Shown piece after piece: positions 30,773 through 39,717 of a stretch of 64,000 bases of DNA; the first letter of the stretch is position 1, and each line of letters opens with the position of its first letter. The translations under genes were made by a program, and so were the position numbers. The notes beneath the pieces are model-generated. The model was not told the origin of the DNA, searched no databases, and saw nothing but the letters and a program-made list of their open reading frames with translations. Source of the stretch: Actinomyces lilanjuaniae (GTDB taxonomy: Bacteria; Actinomycetota; Actinomycetes; Actinomycetales; Actinomycetaceae); assembly GCF_003606385.1 (NCBI RefSeq), contig NZ_CP032514.1, positions 1,550,001 through 1,614,000 on the forward strand, written 5' to 3'.

Positions 30773-30964
30773 GTGGCCAGTCTAGAGCGTCTACCACGGT
30801 GACCAGGTGGAAGACCTAGTAGATCAGCGGGAGCAGCCCGGCAGGACTGGTGGCAGCCGACGACCCGCTGCTGCGCACCTACCGTGACGGGGGCGTTCCC
30901 GGGTGGAGCGTGGGATCTTGGCACGCCGTTGGCCGCGGCTCATCCGACGTTCACAGGCCCATTC

Positions 30965-31084
30965 TGTCAAGAATGGCCACAAACGAGTTCGACGGAGGGC
31001 GGAGGGTTCCCGAGAACCTTGGAATCATGCGGGAACGAAACCACGAAAAGAGGACGGCTCTGTCGTTTGTGGCCGATTTTGACA
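30965..31084. repeat. 120-bp element with 22-bp terminal inverted repeats
   Basis: The end TGTCAAGAATGGCCACAAAC... (30965-30986) matches the reverse complement of 31063-31084 at 19 of 22 positions, including 12 consecutive bases. Inside is a second inverted pair, GTTCCCG and CGGGAAC. The element lies in the 371-bp gap between cmk-der and pgi. It resembles a MITE or a structured untranslated RNA. No target-site duplication is evident and no second copy was noticed in this window. Confidence 0.6.
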
Positions 31085-31110
31085 CTCCAGTCGCTAACAC
31101 TGGGGTGTCA
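31080..31110. terminator. Hairpin downstream of cmk-der
   Basis: TGACACTCCAG (31080-31090) pairs with CTGGGGTGTCA (31100-31110), ten Watson-Crick pairs and one G-T, loop of nine bases. It is 34 bp past the der stop. It shares five bases with the outer repeat of the neighbouring 120-bp element. No T-run follows on the minus strand. Confidence 0.5.
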
Positions 31111-31143
31111 ACCTGGCCTCGTGCACTACAGGCTCACTCAGTT

Positions 31144-32513
31144 CTACCCGCGACCTTGGCGCCGTTGGTTCCGCTTCTCCCGCACGCGCACGCTCATCTG
31201 GATGGGTGAGCCGGTGAAGCCGAACTCCTCCCGCAGGCGGCGCTCGATGAAACGGCGGTAGCCTGCGTCGAGGAACCCGGTAGTGAAGATGACGATCCGC
31301 GGCGGTGCCACCTGGGCCTGGGTGGCAAAGAGGATGCGCGGCTGCCTGCCACCGCGCACCGGGTGGGGCGTGGCGGACTGCAACTGGCCCAGGAACCCGT
31401 TGAGCCTGCCCGTGGGCACGCGGGTGGTCCACCCCTCTAGCGCGGTGTCTAGCGCCCGAACTAGTCGGTTGGTGTGCCACCCGGTACGCGCGGCCAGATT
31501 GATGTGGGGAGCCCAGGAAACATGGGCTAGGTCACGCTCCGTCTCCCAGCGCAGGGCCTTCTGGCGGTCCTGGTCCACCAGGTCCCACTTGTTATTGACC
31601 AGGACCAGCGCACGCCCGGCGTCCACCACCTGCTGGATGACGCGCACGTCCTGCTCGGTGACCGGCTCGGAGGCGTCCAGGAGCACCACGGCCACCTCTG
31701 CCTTGTCAATGGCTCCCTGGGTACGCAGAACGGCATAGTAGTCCGCTCCCCGCGCCTGGCGTACCCGTCGCCGGATCCCGGCGGTGTCCACCAGGACCCA
31801 GGCCCGCCCGTCTAGCTCGATGACCTCGTCCACCGGGTCACGGGTAGTGCCCGCGACCTCGTTGACCACGACTCTCTGGGAGCCTGCGATAGCGTTGAGC
31901 AGGGAGGACTTTCCTACATTGGGCCGTCCCACCAGGGCGACACGGTGCAGCCCCTCCTCAGGCTGGGCCGCAGCGACGGCGGAGACCTCCGGCAGGACGG
32001 CCACAGCCGCGTCCAGTACCTCGCCCGCACCGCGCCCGTGCAGCGCGGAGACAGGGTAGGGCTCGCCCAGTCCCAGCCCCCACAGCGCAGCGGCGTCACC
32101 CTCCTGGGCGGAGGAGTCAACCTTGTTTGCGGCCAGGACGACCGGCTTGCCGCTGCGACGCAGCATGGTGACCACCCTGGCGTCGGTCTCAGTGATCCCC
32201 ACCTGGGCGTCCACGACGAGCAGGACGGCATCGGCCATCTGCACCGCCGCCTCCGCCTGGTTGGCCACGGCGGCCTCCAGACCGGCCACGTCCACCTCCC
32301 AGCCGCCGGTGTCCACGATAGTGAAGCGGCGTCCGGCCCACTCCGCCGGGTAGGACACCCGGTCACGGGTGACTCCCGGGGTGTCCTGGACGACAGCGAC
32401 GCGGCGGCCCAGGACCCGATTCACCAGGGTGGACTTGCCTACGTTGGGGCGCCCGATAACCGCCAGGACCGGCAGGCCAGGCTCGACCTGGTCCTCCGTG
32501 GAGGTCCCCTCCT
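31144..32513 (-). CDS. der: GTPase Der, C-terminal part of a Cmk-Der fusion
   Basis: Double-GTPase ribosome-assembly factor. G-domain 1 starts with [10 protein letters not shown] just after 32470 and has DTPGV and NKVD. G-domain 2 repeats these with [14 protein letters not shown] and NNKWD, and a KH-like domain ends the protein ([20 protein letters not shown]). No start codon precedes the first G1 motif in this frame. The frame joins that of cmk if one G is restored in the GGGG run at 32514-32517, giving one continuous protein of 728 residues over 31144-33329. Such bifunctional Cmk/Der proteins are known in Bifidobacterium and Actinomyces. The break is therefore probably a sequencing error. 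Confidence 0.88.
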
Positions 32514-33329
32514 CCCCTTGAGAAGAGCACGGTCTTCCTCGTTGAGATCGTAGCCCTCCAGGTCCTCGCGCATGGCCCGGGCTCGGGCGGTCTCCTGGGA
32601 GTGCTGAGCCACCTGGGGCGCTGCTGCCTGGCTCACCGCCGACTCGACCAGGTCGAGGACCCGGGTGACCGACTCATCCAGGGTGAGCCCGGAGGTGTCC
32701 ACCAGGGTGACCCCCTCGGCAGCAGTGAGGAACTGGGACACGGTGGCGTCATCGCGGTCGCGGCGTACCACCTGGTCACGCAGGTCGGCTTCATCGACCT
32801 TCCTTCCCGCCGCCTCCAGGTCGCCTGCGCGCCGAGCCAGCCGGGCCTCCTCGGAGGCGGTCAGCAGCAGGCGCACCTCGGCCTCGGGGGCGATCACCGT
32901 GGTGACATCACGACCCTCGGCCACGACTCCTGCCCCGCGGGAGAAGGAGGAGGAGAGCCCTTCCCGCTCCGCGGCGATGATCTCACGCTGGAGCCGGGCC
33001 AGCTCCGCACGGATCTCCAGGTTGGTCGCTACCTGGGAGACCACCTGGGAGATGCGGGGGTCGCGGATCTCCTGGGTGATGTCGGTCCCGCCGCACAGCA
33101 CACGGGGAGCATCCGGGTCGAGCCCCACCTCCAACGGCATCGTCGCCACCGTACGGGCAGCTGCTGCGCCGTCAGAGAGGTCAGTACCCTGCTGCTGGCA
33201 CCACCATGCGGCTGCCCGGTACATGGAACCGGTGTCCAGGTAGGCCAGTCCTAGCCGTGCGGCCACCGTCCTGGAGACCGAGGACTTCCCTGACCCGCTC
33301 GGCCCGTCAACGGCCACGACAATTCCCAT
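32514..33329 (-). CDS. cmk: Cytidylate kinase, N-terminal part of a Cmk-Der fusion
   Basis: Phosphorylates CMP and dCMP. The P-loop is [11 protein letters not shown] at about residues 7-17; [14 protein letters not shown], the NMP-binding region [23 protein letters not shown] and the lid segment with ARLARRAGD follow in normal order. As sequenced, the frame runs on to a stop at 32439, but from about 32514 that stretch is out of register (it shadows the Der G1 motif). The linker after restoration reads about [13 protein letters not shown]. The gene is preceded by a 203-bp gap after tyrA with a hairpin. Confidence 0.88.
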
Positions 33330-33443
33330 TGCGCTCCTCCAGGTTCAGCCAACAGGCGCAAGCGTCCCACATCGCGGTGCCACGGCGTGGCCTTAGCCCG
33401 GATGAGGCAGCACACAGGCAGGCTGCCTCGACCCCGACCGGCT

Positions 33444-33496
33444 GACAGAAACGTCATGGGACACCATGCTGCCTGCTGTCCTATGACATTTCTGTC
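33444..33496. terminator. Imperfect hairpin between tyrA and cmk-der
   Basis: GACAGAAA (33444-33451) pairs with TTTCTGTC (33489-33496), and inner segments GTCAT/ATGAC and GGACA/TGTCC continue the stem with two non-Watson-Crick positions. It is 37 bp past the tyrA stop and likely ends that transcript, or attenuates it. Confidence 0.5.
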
Positions 33497-33532
33497 GCCT
33501 GTCTGCTGTCTCGGGAGGGTGGGAGGCGACTC

Positions 33533-34702
33533 CTAGGTGACTACCACCCGCCAGCCCCGCTGGTCCAGGGCCTCCTCCAGGCCCTGCGCGGCGCTGGGCA
33601 GCACCGAGACCACAGCCAGGCCCACGCTCTGCCCGGCCGAGTGCTCCAGGGCGAAGTCCTCGATATTGACACCGACCTCGCCAATGTCGGCAAAGAGCCT
33701 GCCCAGGGAGCCGACGGAGTCAGGCACGAGCACCTGGACCTCACGGTAGCGCCGCGGGGCGCCTCCGTGCTTGCCCGGAATACGTGCCCGGCCACGACCA
33801 CCTCGGGTCATAAGGTCACTGACAGCGCCAACAGCCCCCGGGGCGAGCGTGGAGGCGTCACCCCGCCCTGTGTCGCCAGGATAGCCAGGGCTGCCGGGCT
33901 CGAAGACGGCGGCCTCCACACCGCGCAGCAGCAGGTCCAGGTCCTCGCGCAGCTCGCGCAGCAGCCCGGCCACCGGGGCGGCGTTACCGACGATGATGGC
34001 CGACCACAGCCTCGGGTCGGAGGCCGCCACACGTGTCACGTCCCGGAGACCCTGCCCGGCCAGCGCCAGGGCGGAGTCGCTGGCCTTCTCCAGGCGGGCA
34101 GCCACCAGGGAGGAGACCAGCTGGGGGAGGTGGGAGACTGCCGCCACCGCGACGTCGTGCTCAGCAGCCCCCATGCGCACCGGCGTGGCGCCGACGTCGG
34201 TCGCCAGGCTGCGCACCACCAGCTCGGCCGAGGGATCAGCCCCCTCCCCCACGACCACCCAGGGCCTCCCGGCGAAAAGGTCGGAGTCGGCGCTGCCCGC
34301 CCCGGAGCGCTCCCGCCCGGCCATCGGGTGGCTGCCCACGTACCGACGTGCCGCCTGGTCGGCACGGGCACGGACCTCTGTAGCGACCTGCTCCTTGACG
34401 GAGGCCACGTCCGTGACCACGGCCCGGGGATGGGCCGCCAGCTGGCGCACCACCACGTCGGCGGCCACGTCCGGCGGGGTAGCCACGACCACTATCCGGG
34501 GCTCGGCGTCTACCTCCAGGCGCGGCCGTCCAGCGCCCATGTCCCGGGCCAGGGACAGGCTGGTCGGCGAGCTGTCCTCCAGCTGGACCTCGACCCCTGC
34601 CGACGTCAGCGCCAGAGCCAGGGAGGTGCCCAGCAGCCCGGTCCCCACGACGAGCACGGGCCCCTTCGTGGACACCGGCTGCGCCCCGTGCTCCCCGCTC
34701 AC
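33533..34702 (-). CDS. tyrA: Prephenate dehydrogenase with ACT domain
   Basis: Tyrosine-pathway enzyme turning prephenate into 4-hydroxyphenylpyruvate with NAD. The dinucleotide motif is VVGTGLLGTSLALAL (about 16-30), the substrate motif is GSHPMAGRERSG with its catalytic histidine, and VSHLPQLVSSLVA lies in the helical domain. A C-terminal ACT domain (about 318-389, VQVLVPDSVGSLGRLFADIG) suggests feedback control by tyrosine. GTG 34702 overlaps the rluB stop by 4 bp (GTGA), so the two are coupled. Length of 389 residues is usual for the ACT-bearing form. Confidence 0.88.
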   Translation of the reverse strand: MSGEHGAQPVSTKGPVLVVGTGLLGTSLALALTSAGVEVQLEDSSPTSLSLARDMGAGRPRLEVDAEPRIVVVATPPDVAADVVVRQLAAHPRAVVTDVASVKEQVATEVRARADQAARRYVGSHPMAGRERSGAGSADSDLFAGRPWVVVGEGADPSAELVVRSLATDVGATPVRMGAAEHDVAVAAVSHLPQLVSSLVAARLEKASDSALALAGQGLRDVTRVAASDPRLWSAIIVGNAAPVAGLLRELREDLDLLLRGVEAAVFEPGSPGYPGDTGRGDASTLAPGAVGAVSDLMTRGGRGRARIPGKHGGAPRRYREVQVLVPDSVGSLGRLFADIGEVGVNIEDFALEHSAGQSVGLAVVSVLPSAAQGLEEALDQRGWRVVVT

Positions 34703-35667
34703 AGCCCGACCTCACGTTGGAGCGCCGCGACCTCGTCCTGCGTCAGAGCCCTGACCTGGCCGGGAGCAAGCCGACCTAGGCCCAGCGGCCCCAGCCTGGT
34801 CCGAACCAGCCGCGTCACCGGGTGCCCCACTGCGTCCAGCATGCGCCTGACGACCCGGTTGCGCCCACAGTGGAGGGTGACCTCCACGATCGAGCCCCGC
34901 GCACTGGTGTCCTTGACCGTGACCCGGTCCGCCTGGACGGGACCGTCGTCGAGCTCGATGCCTTGCCTCAGCCTTCGCGGGACCCAGCGCTCGACCTCCC
35001 CCTCAACAACGGCGACGTAGGTCTTGGCGATCTCGAAGCGGGGGTGCATAAGCCGGTGGGAGAGCTCCCCGTCGTTGGACAGCAGGAGAAGGCCCTCGGT
35101 CTGAGTGTCCAGGCGTCCCACGTGGACCAGGCGTGTGGCCGGGGACAGCTCGGAGTGGTCGGCTAGGTAGTCACGGGCGTAGCGGGCGACGGTGGGCCGC
35201 CCCTGCGGGTCCTCCATGGTGGTGACCACACCTGCAGGCTTGTGGAGGACAAGCGTGAGCAGCCCCGGGTCGGTGAGCACCCGGGAGCCGTCCACCCGGA
35301 TCTCCTGGTTAAGCGGGTCCACCCGCAGCCCGGGCTCGGTGACGACAACCCCACCGACACTGACCCGTCCGGCGGCGATCATTGCCTCACAGACGCGGCG
35401 GGAGGCCACCCCGGCATGGGCCAGGACCTTTTGAAGACGCTGCCCGCCAACCACGTGCGGGTCATCGGCCCCACCGCGCGCTGTCCGTGCCCGCTCGGCA
35501 AGCATCCGGGTCTCCTCGTCCTCGGCGACCGCCTCGGAGTCGAAGGCGGCCAGGGCCTTGGCACCAGCGTCCTCACCCAGGTCCTCGACGTCGTCGTCAT
35601 CGTAGAACTCCTCCGCGCCGAGTTCTCCTACCGGTCCCAGCCCGGGACTGCTCAGTCTGTCCGCCAC
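34699..35667 (-). CDS. rluB: 23S rRNA pseudouridine synthase, RluB-like
   Basis: Modifies uridine in 23S rRNA helix 89 region in known RluB relatives. The acidic N-terminal 75 residues (YDDDDVEDLGED and others) are an extra segment. An S4 domain follows (RLQKVLAHAGVASRRVCEAM, about 76-130), then the RsuA-type catalytic domain with the aspartate in VGRLDTQTEGLLLLSNDG and RNRVVRRMLDAVGHPV. The gene sits in the widely conserved parA-scpA-scpB-rluB order and overlaps tyrA downstream. Confidence 0.88.
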   Translation of the reverse strand: MADRLSSPGLGPVGELGAEEFYDDDDVEDLGEDAGAKALAAFDSEAVAEDEETRMLAERARTARGGADDPHVVGGQRLQKVLAHAGVASRRVCEAMIAAGRVSVGGVVVTEPGLRVDPLNQEIRVDGSRVLTDPGLLTLVLHKPAGVVTTMEDPQGRPTVARYARDYLADHSELSPATRLVHVGRLDTQTEGLLLLSNDGELSHRLMHPRFEIAKTYVAVVEGEVERWVPRRLRQGIELDDGPVQADRVTVKDTSARGSIVEVTLHCGRNRVVRRMLDAVGHPVTRLVRTRLGPLGLGRLAPGQVRALTQDEVAALQREVGL

Positions 35668-35706
35668 TGCCTCTCCTTTCTGTCAGGTTGCCGGGTCTGC
35701 CGCCCC

Positions 35707-36411
35707 TCACCGGTCAGCACGTCCGCCTGCCTCCTGCACACCTGCCGGGCTCGTCAGCTCGCTGACCTCGTCGTCCAGGTCCGCCAGGTCCTCCTGAGCG
35801 GGGAGATAGGGTGCCAGCGCGGGCAGCTCCTCCAAGGAGCTGATACCTAGGTACTCCAGGAACTCGGCGCTGGTGCGGTAGAGGACCGCCCCGGAGGACT
35901 CGGTGCCGTCCTCCTCAATGAGCCCGCGGGCGCGGAGGGTCCGTACCACACCGTCCACGCTAACCCCCCGGACGGCAGCGACCCTGCTCCTGGTGACAGG
36001 CTGACGGTAGGCGATGACTGCCAGGGTCTCCAAGGCGGCCTGCGACAGCCTGGCCGTGGCGCTGCCGACAACGAAGCGCTCCACCACCTCGCTGTAGCGG
36101 GCACCCGAGGCCAGCCGCCAGCCTTCACCCACCTGCTGCAGGACGAAGCCGCGCTCACGGCTGCCGGGCACCTCCCCGCGGTACTCGGAAGCGAGCCCCT
36201 CCAGGAGCGCCCGGGTCTCCTCCTGACCCAGGTCGAGGGCCTGCGCCAGGGCAGCGGTGGTCACCGGCTCGTCGGCCACGACCAGCACCGCCTCCACAGC
36301 ACCGCGCAGCCCGACCTGGTGCGGTGTGCCCGGTGCGGCCGTGGCCGTCTCCTGGTCGGTGGCCCCGGTCCCGCCGCCAGGTGCGAGAGCACGCACCTGG
36401 GCCTGTGTCAT
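35707..36411 (-). CDS. scpB: Segregation and condensation protein B
   Basis: Non-SMC subunit of the SMC-ScpAB condensin that organises and separates chromosomes, 234 residues. Two winged-helix domains are visible: about 38-115 (VLVVADEPVTTAALAQALDL) and 120-185 (LSQAALETLAVIAYRQPVTR, then RGLIEEDG). The N-terminal 35 residues and the C-terminal tail are low complexity. The start overlaps the scpA stop by 4 bp. Neighbours parA and scpA fit one operon for chromosome handling. Confidence 0.9.
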   Translation of the reverse strand: MTQAQVRALAPGGGTGATDQETATAAPGTPHQVGLRGAVEAVLVVADEPVTTAALAQALDLGQEETRALLEGLASEYRGEVPGSRERGFVLQQVGEGWRLASGARYSEVVERFVVGSATARLSQAALETLAVIAYRQPVTRSRVAAVRGVSVDGVVRTLRARGLIEEDGTESSGAVLYRTSAEFLEYLGISSLEELPALAPYLPAQEDLADLDDEVSELTSPAGVQEAGGRADR

Positions 36412-37289
36412 GAGAACTCCTCCTCCACGTCAGCCTCTACTATGCCCTCCAGATCCTCCTGGTCGGCACACCAGGTCACCGTGATCTCACCCATGGCCTC
36501 CGTCTGCTCCAGCTCGGCGCTACCCTGACGGTGCAGCAGGAGCAGCCCCAGGAATCGCGCGACGACCACGGCAACCCTGTCGGCGTCGTGGGTCAGCTCG
36601 GTAAAGGTCAGGCGGCCATGACGCCTGAGCCGCTCAGCGACAAGCCCTGTCTGCTCGCCCACGGCGACCCGCTCATGGAGGTGGAGGGTCTGGACGCCCG
36701 GGTCCCTGGGACGGCTCAGGGCCGAGGCCGCGGCACGGGCCAGCTCCTCAGGTGTCACGGTGGCGACCAGAGGGGGCATCAGGGCGGCCAGGCGGGGGTC
36801 CAGGCTGACCAGGCGCGGGTAGCTGCGCGAGGCGGCCTCGGCCAGCTCCCGGAAGGCTCCTGCCGCCTCCTTGAAGGCCCGGTACTGCAGGAGCCTGGCG
36901 AATAGGAGGTCGCGCGCCTCCAGCAGCTCCAGGTCTGGGTCCTCCTCGTCCTCCTCCCGGGGCAGCAGCCGGTGCGCCTTGAGCGCCAGCAGCGTGGCAG
37001 CCACAACGAGGAACTCGGAGGCGTGCTCCAGGTCCCCGTCGGAGCGCATGTAGGCGATAAAGTCGTCAGTAACCTCGGCCAGGGCCAGCTCGGTGACGTC
37101 CAGGCGCCTACGGGCGATCAGGCTGAGCAGCAGGTCAAAAGGCCCCTCGAACTGCGGCAGGGCGACGCTGAATCCCGGCAGCCGGACAGTCGTCTGCGTC
37201 CCGGTAACCTCCTGGTTCGGGGCCGGACCATGCGGCTGGTGCCTGGAGGTAGCGGGGTCCCTGGCAGGCGTCAGGGGCTCAGGCGACAT
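36408..37289 (-). CDS. scpA: Segregation and condensation protein A
   Basis: Kleisin subunit of the SMC complex, 293 residues from ATG 37289. The N-terminal kleisin helix region is FEGPFDLLLSLIARRRLDVT (about 48-67) followed by EFLVVAATLLALKAHRLLP; an acidic linker (REEDEEDPDLELL) precedes the C-terminal winged helix. ATG 37289 overlaps the end of parA by 11 bp; an upstream in-frame start at 37373 would intrude further into parA and is less likely. The protein would bridge Smc heads with ScpB. Confidence 0.9.
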   Translation of the reverse strand: MSPEPLTPARDPATSRHQPHGPAPNQEVTGTQTTVRLPGFSVALPQFEGPFDLLLSLIARRRLDVTELALAEVTDDFIAYMRSDGDLEHASEFLVVAATLLALKAHRLLPREEDEEDPDLELLEARDLLFARLLQYRAFKEAAGAFRELAEAASRSYPRLVSLDPRLAALMPPLVATVTPEELARAAASALSRPRDPGVQTLHLHERVAVGEQTGLVAERLRRHGRLTFTELTHDADRVAVVVARFLGLLLLHRQGSAELEQTEAMGEITVTWCADQEDLEGIVEADVEEEFS

Positions 37290-38187
37290 CGCCGCGGGCG
37301 ATGACCTCGCGGGCCAGACGACGGTAGGCCTTGGCACCCGGGTGGGAGGGGGCGTAGCTCGTGATCGGCTCACTGGCTACGGAGGCGTCAGGGAACTTGA
37401 CAGTACGCCGGATACGTGTGTCCAGGAGCAGCTCGCCGAAGGCCTCCTCCAGGCGCTCCAGGACCTCCCGAGAATGCAGCGTCCGGGTGTCCACCATGGT
37501 CGCCAAGATGCCGTCGATCGTGAGGCTGGCGTTGAGGCGGTCCTTGACACGCTCCACCGTCTCCACCAGGAGGGCGACGCCGCGCAGCGCGAAGAACTCA
37601 GTCTCCAGGGGGATAATAACCCCGTGGGAGGCCGTTAACGCGTTGACGGTGAGCAGCCCCAGGGAGGGCTGGCAGTCCACGAGCACGACGTCGTAGTCGT
37701 CCAGGACAGGACGGAGCACCCTCTTGAGAGCCTGTTCGCGGGCTACCTCGTTGACCAGCTGGACCTCGGCTGCGGACAGGTCGATGTTGGCCGGGACGAT
37801 GTCCAGGTCCGGGACCGTGGTGGGGTGTATGACCGTACGCACGTCGGGGTGCGCCGCCACCAGATGGTCGTAGATGGTGGACTCCAGCTCGTGGGCGTTG
37901 ATACCCAGGCCGGCTGAGGCGGCCCCCTGTGGGTCGAAGTCCACGATGAGCACCCGGCGCCCGTACTCGGCCAGGGCAGCTCCCAGGTTGATAGTGGTCG
38001 TAGTCTTGCCCACCCCGCCCTTCTGGTTGCACATGGACACGACACGGGCAGGACCGTGGGAGACCAGGGGCTCAGGAACAGCAAAGGCTCTCTCCTCAGC
38101 CTCTTCAGACTCCTCAGACTCCTCAGCCTCCTCAGCCTCCTCAAAGGTGGGCAGGTCGTACAGTCCGGACTGGTCGGTGTCGCTCAC
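37279..38187 (-). CDS. ParA-family ATPase
   Basis: Deviant Walker ATPase of 302 residues. After an N-terminal acidic low-complexity segment of about 35 residues (repeats of EAEE and ESEE), the Walker A box reads KGGVGKTTTTINLG; VDFDPQG and DYDVVLVDCQPSLG follow. GTG 38187 is chosen because GGGAG precedes it. Since it is next to scpAB and xerD rather than parB and the origin, this is the second ParA typical of the xerD-parA-scpA-scpB cluster, not the origin-segregating one. A role with the SMC complex is presumed. Confidence 0.85.
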   Translation of the reverse strand: MSDTDQSGLYDLPTFEEAEEAEESEESEEAEERAFAVPEPLVSHGPARVVSMCNQKGGVGKTTTTINLGAALAEYGRRVLIVDFDPQGAASAGLGINAHELESTIYDHLVAAHPDVRTVIHPTTVPDLDIVPANIDLSAAEVQLVNEVAREQALKRVLRPVLDDYDVVLVDCQPSLGLLTVNALTASHGVIIPLETEFFALRGVALLVETVERVKDRLNASLTIDGILATMVDTRTLHSREVLERLEEAFGELLLDTRIRRTVKFPDASVASEPITSYAPSHPGAKAYRRLAREVIARGDVA

Positions 38188-38299
38188 GTCTCCCAGACTA
38201 GCCGACACCCCAGTGCTGACGCCCGCACCCCGGAGACACGCCCCGTTGCCCGGCTGCTGAGCCACGGACCGGCCACGACCGGCCGCGCGTCCTGGACGC

Positions 38300-39319
38300 C
38301 TAGTCGCGTGCCCTGGGATGGCTGGTCGCGTAGACCTCCCGCAGGTGGTCTACAGTCACCTTGGTGTAGACCTGGGTCGTTGTCACTGAGGCGTGCCCCA
38401 GCATCTCCTGGACCACGCGTATGTCCGCTCCCCCGGACAGGAGGTGCGTGGCGAAGGAGTGACGCAGCGTGTGCGGGGAGACGTGACGCTGCCCGGCCAC
38501 GTCCTGGCCGCCAGACAGGCCTGCCCGTCGGGCCGCAGCCTGCAGGACGGCCCACGCGCTCTGCCTGCTCAGGGGCCTGCCCAGCGTGTTGAGGAACACC
38601 TCTGGTACTCCCCGACCCTTCTCCGCCAGGACCGGCCTGCCGCGCACCAGGTAGGCCTCCAGGGCCGTCCAGGCGTAACCCCCGACCGGCACGACCCGCT
38701 CCTTGCGGCCCTTCCCGAACAGGCGCAGGACACCGGAGCCGGGATCCAGGTCGTCGACGACCAGGCCCACGGCCTCGGAGATCCGCGCCCCCGTGGCGTA
38801 GAGCACCTCCAGCAGCGCCCGATCACGCAGGCTGACCGGGCTGTCTCCGCTGCCAGCGGCCTCCAGGAGACGACCGACCTCCTCAATGCTGAGCGCCTTG
38901 GGCAGACGCCGCCCCAGCTGAGGAGGCCGCACGCCAGCAGCCGGGTCCTCGCTCGTGGTTCCCTCTTCCAGGAGGAAGCGGTGCCAGCCACGCACCGCCG
39001 TGAGCGTCCGGGAGGCTGAGGAGACAGCCAGGGTGCGCGCGCCATCAGCGCCTGTGCGCAGCGCCTCCAGGAAGCTGCTGACGTGCTCGGGGGTGGCTGA
39101 GGCGGGATCGTGCACGCCGCTGTGGCGCAGGTAGCGGGTGTAGCGGGCCAGATCCCGCTCGTAGGCCGACAGCGTGTGAGGGCTCAGGCCCCGCTCGACC
39201 CGCAGGTGCGCGAGGTACCCCCGCAGCGCGCGCTCCAGGGTGTCGCCACGCGGGTCGCTGCCGGTAGCCCGGGTGCCCGTGGCCTGCCCAGCCTCAGGAG
39301 AACCTGGTAATGAGGCCAA
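38300..39319 (-). CDS. xerD: Tyrosine recombinase XerD
   Basis: Site-specific recombinase that resolves chromosome dimers at dif together with XerC, 339 residues. The SAM-like N-terminal domain spans about 27-120 ([19 protein letters not shown]). Catalytic residues are visible: arginine in [10 protein letters not shown], lysine in [32 protein letters not shown] and the nucleophile tyrosine in that last motif. The start is uncertain: TTG 39319 overlaps secG by 26 bp. It heads the parA-scp group of the same strand. Confidence 0.88.
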   Translation of the reverse strand: MASLPGSPEAGQATGTRATGSDPRGDTLERALRGYLAHLRVERGLSPHTLSAYERDLARYTRYLRHSGVHDPASATPEHVSSFLEALRTGADGARTLAVSSASRTLTAVRGWHRFLLEEGTTSEDPAAGVRPPQLGRRLPKALSIEEVGRLLEAAGSGDSPVSLRDRALLEVLYATGARISEAVGLVVDDLDPGSGVLRLFGKGRKERVVPVGGYAWTALEAYLVRGRPVLAEKGRGVPEVFLNTLGRPLSRQSAWAVLQAAARRAGLSGGQDVAGQRHVSPHTLRHSFATHLLSGGADIRVVQEMLGHASVTTTQVYTKVTVDHLREVYATSHPRARD

Positions 39320-39536
39320 GACCCACGATCGTCAGTGCCCAGGTCAGTGCCACGGCCACCGTGATCCGGTTGAGGTTGCGCTCAGCCACGCCGGAGGAGC
39401 CTGCGGAGGAGGAGATCCCACCGCCGAACATGTCCGACAGGCCGCCTCCCTTCCCCTTGTGCAGGAGGATGGACATAATGAGGAAGAAGCTCGAGAGCAC
39501 GAGCAGCACCTGGAGAATGACACGCAGCGCGTCCAT
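39294..39536 (-). CDS. secG: Preprotein translocase subunit SecG
   Basis: Small membrane component of the Sec translocon, 80 residues. Two helices (about 4-24 and 57-76) flank a glycine/serine loop with the family motif [18 protein letters not shown] 39536 follows AGGGGA by eight bases. The order pgk-tpiA-secG is widely conserved in actinobacteria and is kept here, on the same strand. Confidence 0.92.
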   Translation of the reverse strand: MDALRVILQVLLVLSSFFLIMSILLHKGKGGGLSDMFGGGISSSAGSSGVAERNLNRITVAVALTWALTIVGLGLITRFS

Positions 39537-39650
39537 ACCGTGTTCCCCTACGTTCCCTTCGTCATGGGGGCCGTAGGCCCCGCGGTCCTGTCTGTGCCGA
39601 AGCCTACCCGCCATCGGGGACCACTGGAGGCAACCGGGTGTGAGGTGGCG

Positions 39651-39701
39651 CTGGCCGTCTGCTCTGGCCGACACGTCGTGTCGGCCAGAGCAGACGGCCA
39701 G
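39651..39701. terminator. Perfect 25-bp inverted repeat downstream of tpiA
   Basis: Bases 39651-39675 are the exact reverse complement of 39677-39701, with one T between, so the 51-bp stretch is a near-complete palindrome. It lies 17 bp past the tpiA stop, ahead of secG. There is no T-run. Likely a transcript end or a stability element. Confidence 0.65.
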
Positions 39702-39717
39702 GCACCTGAGGAGGCTG

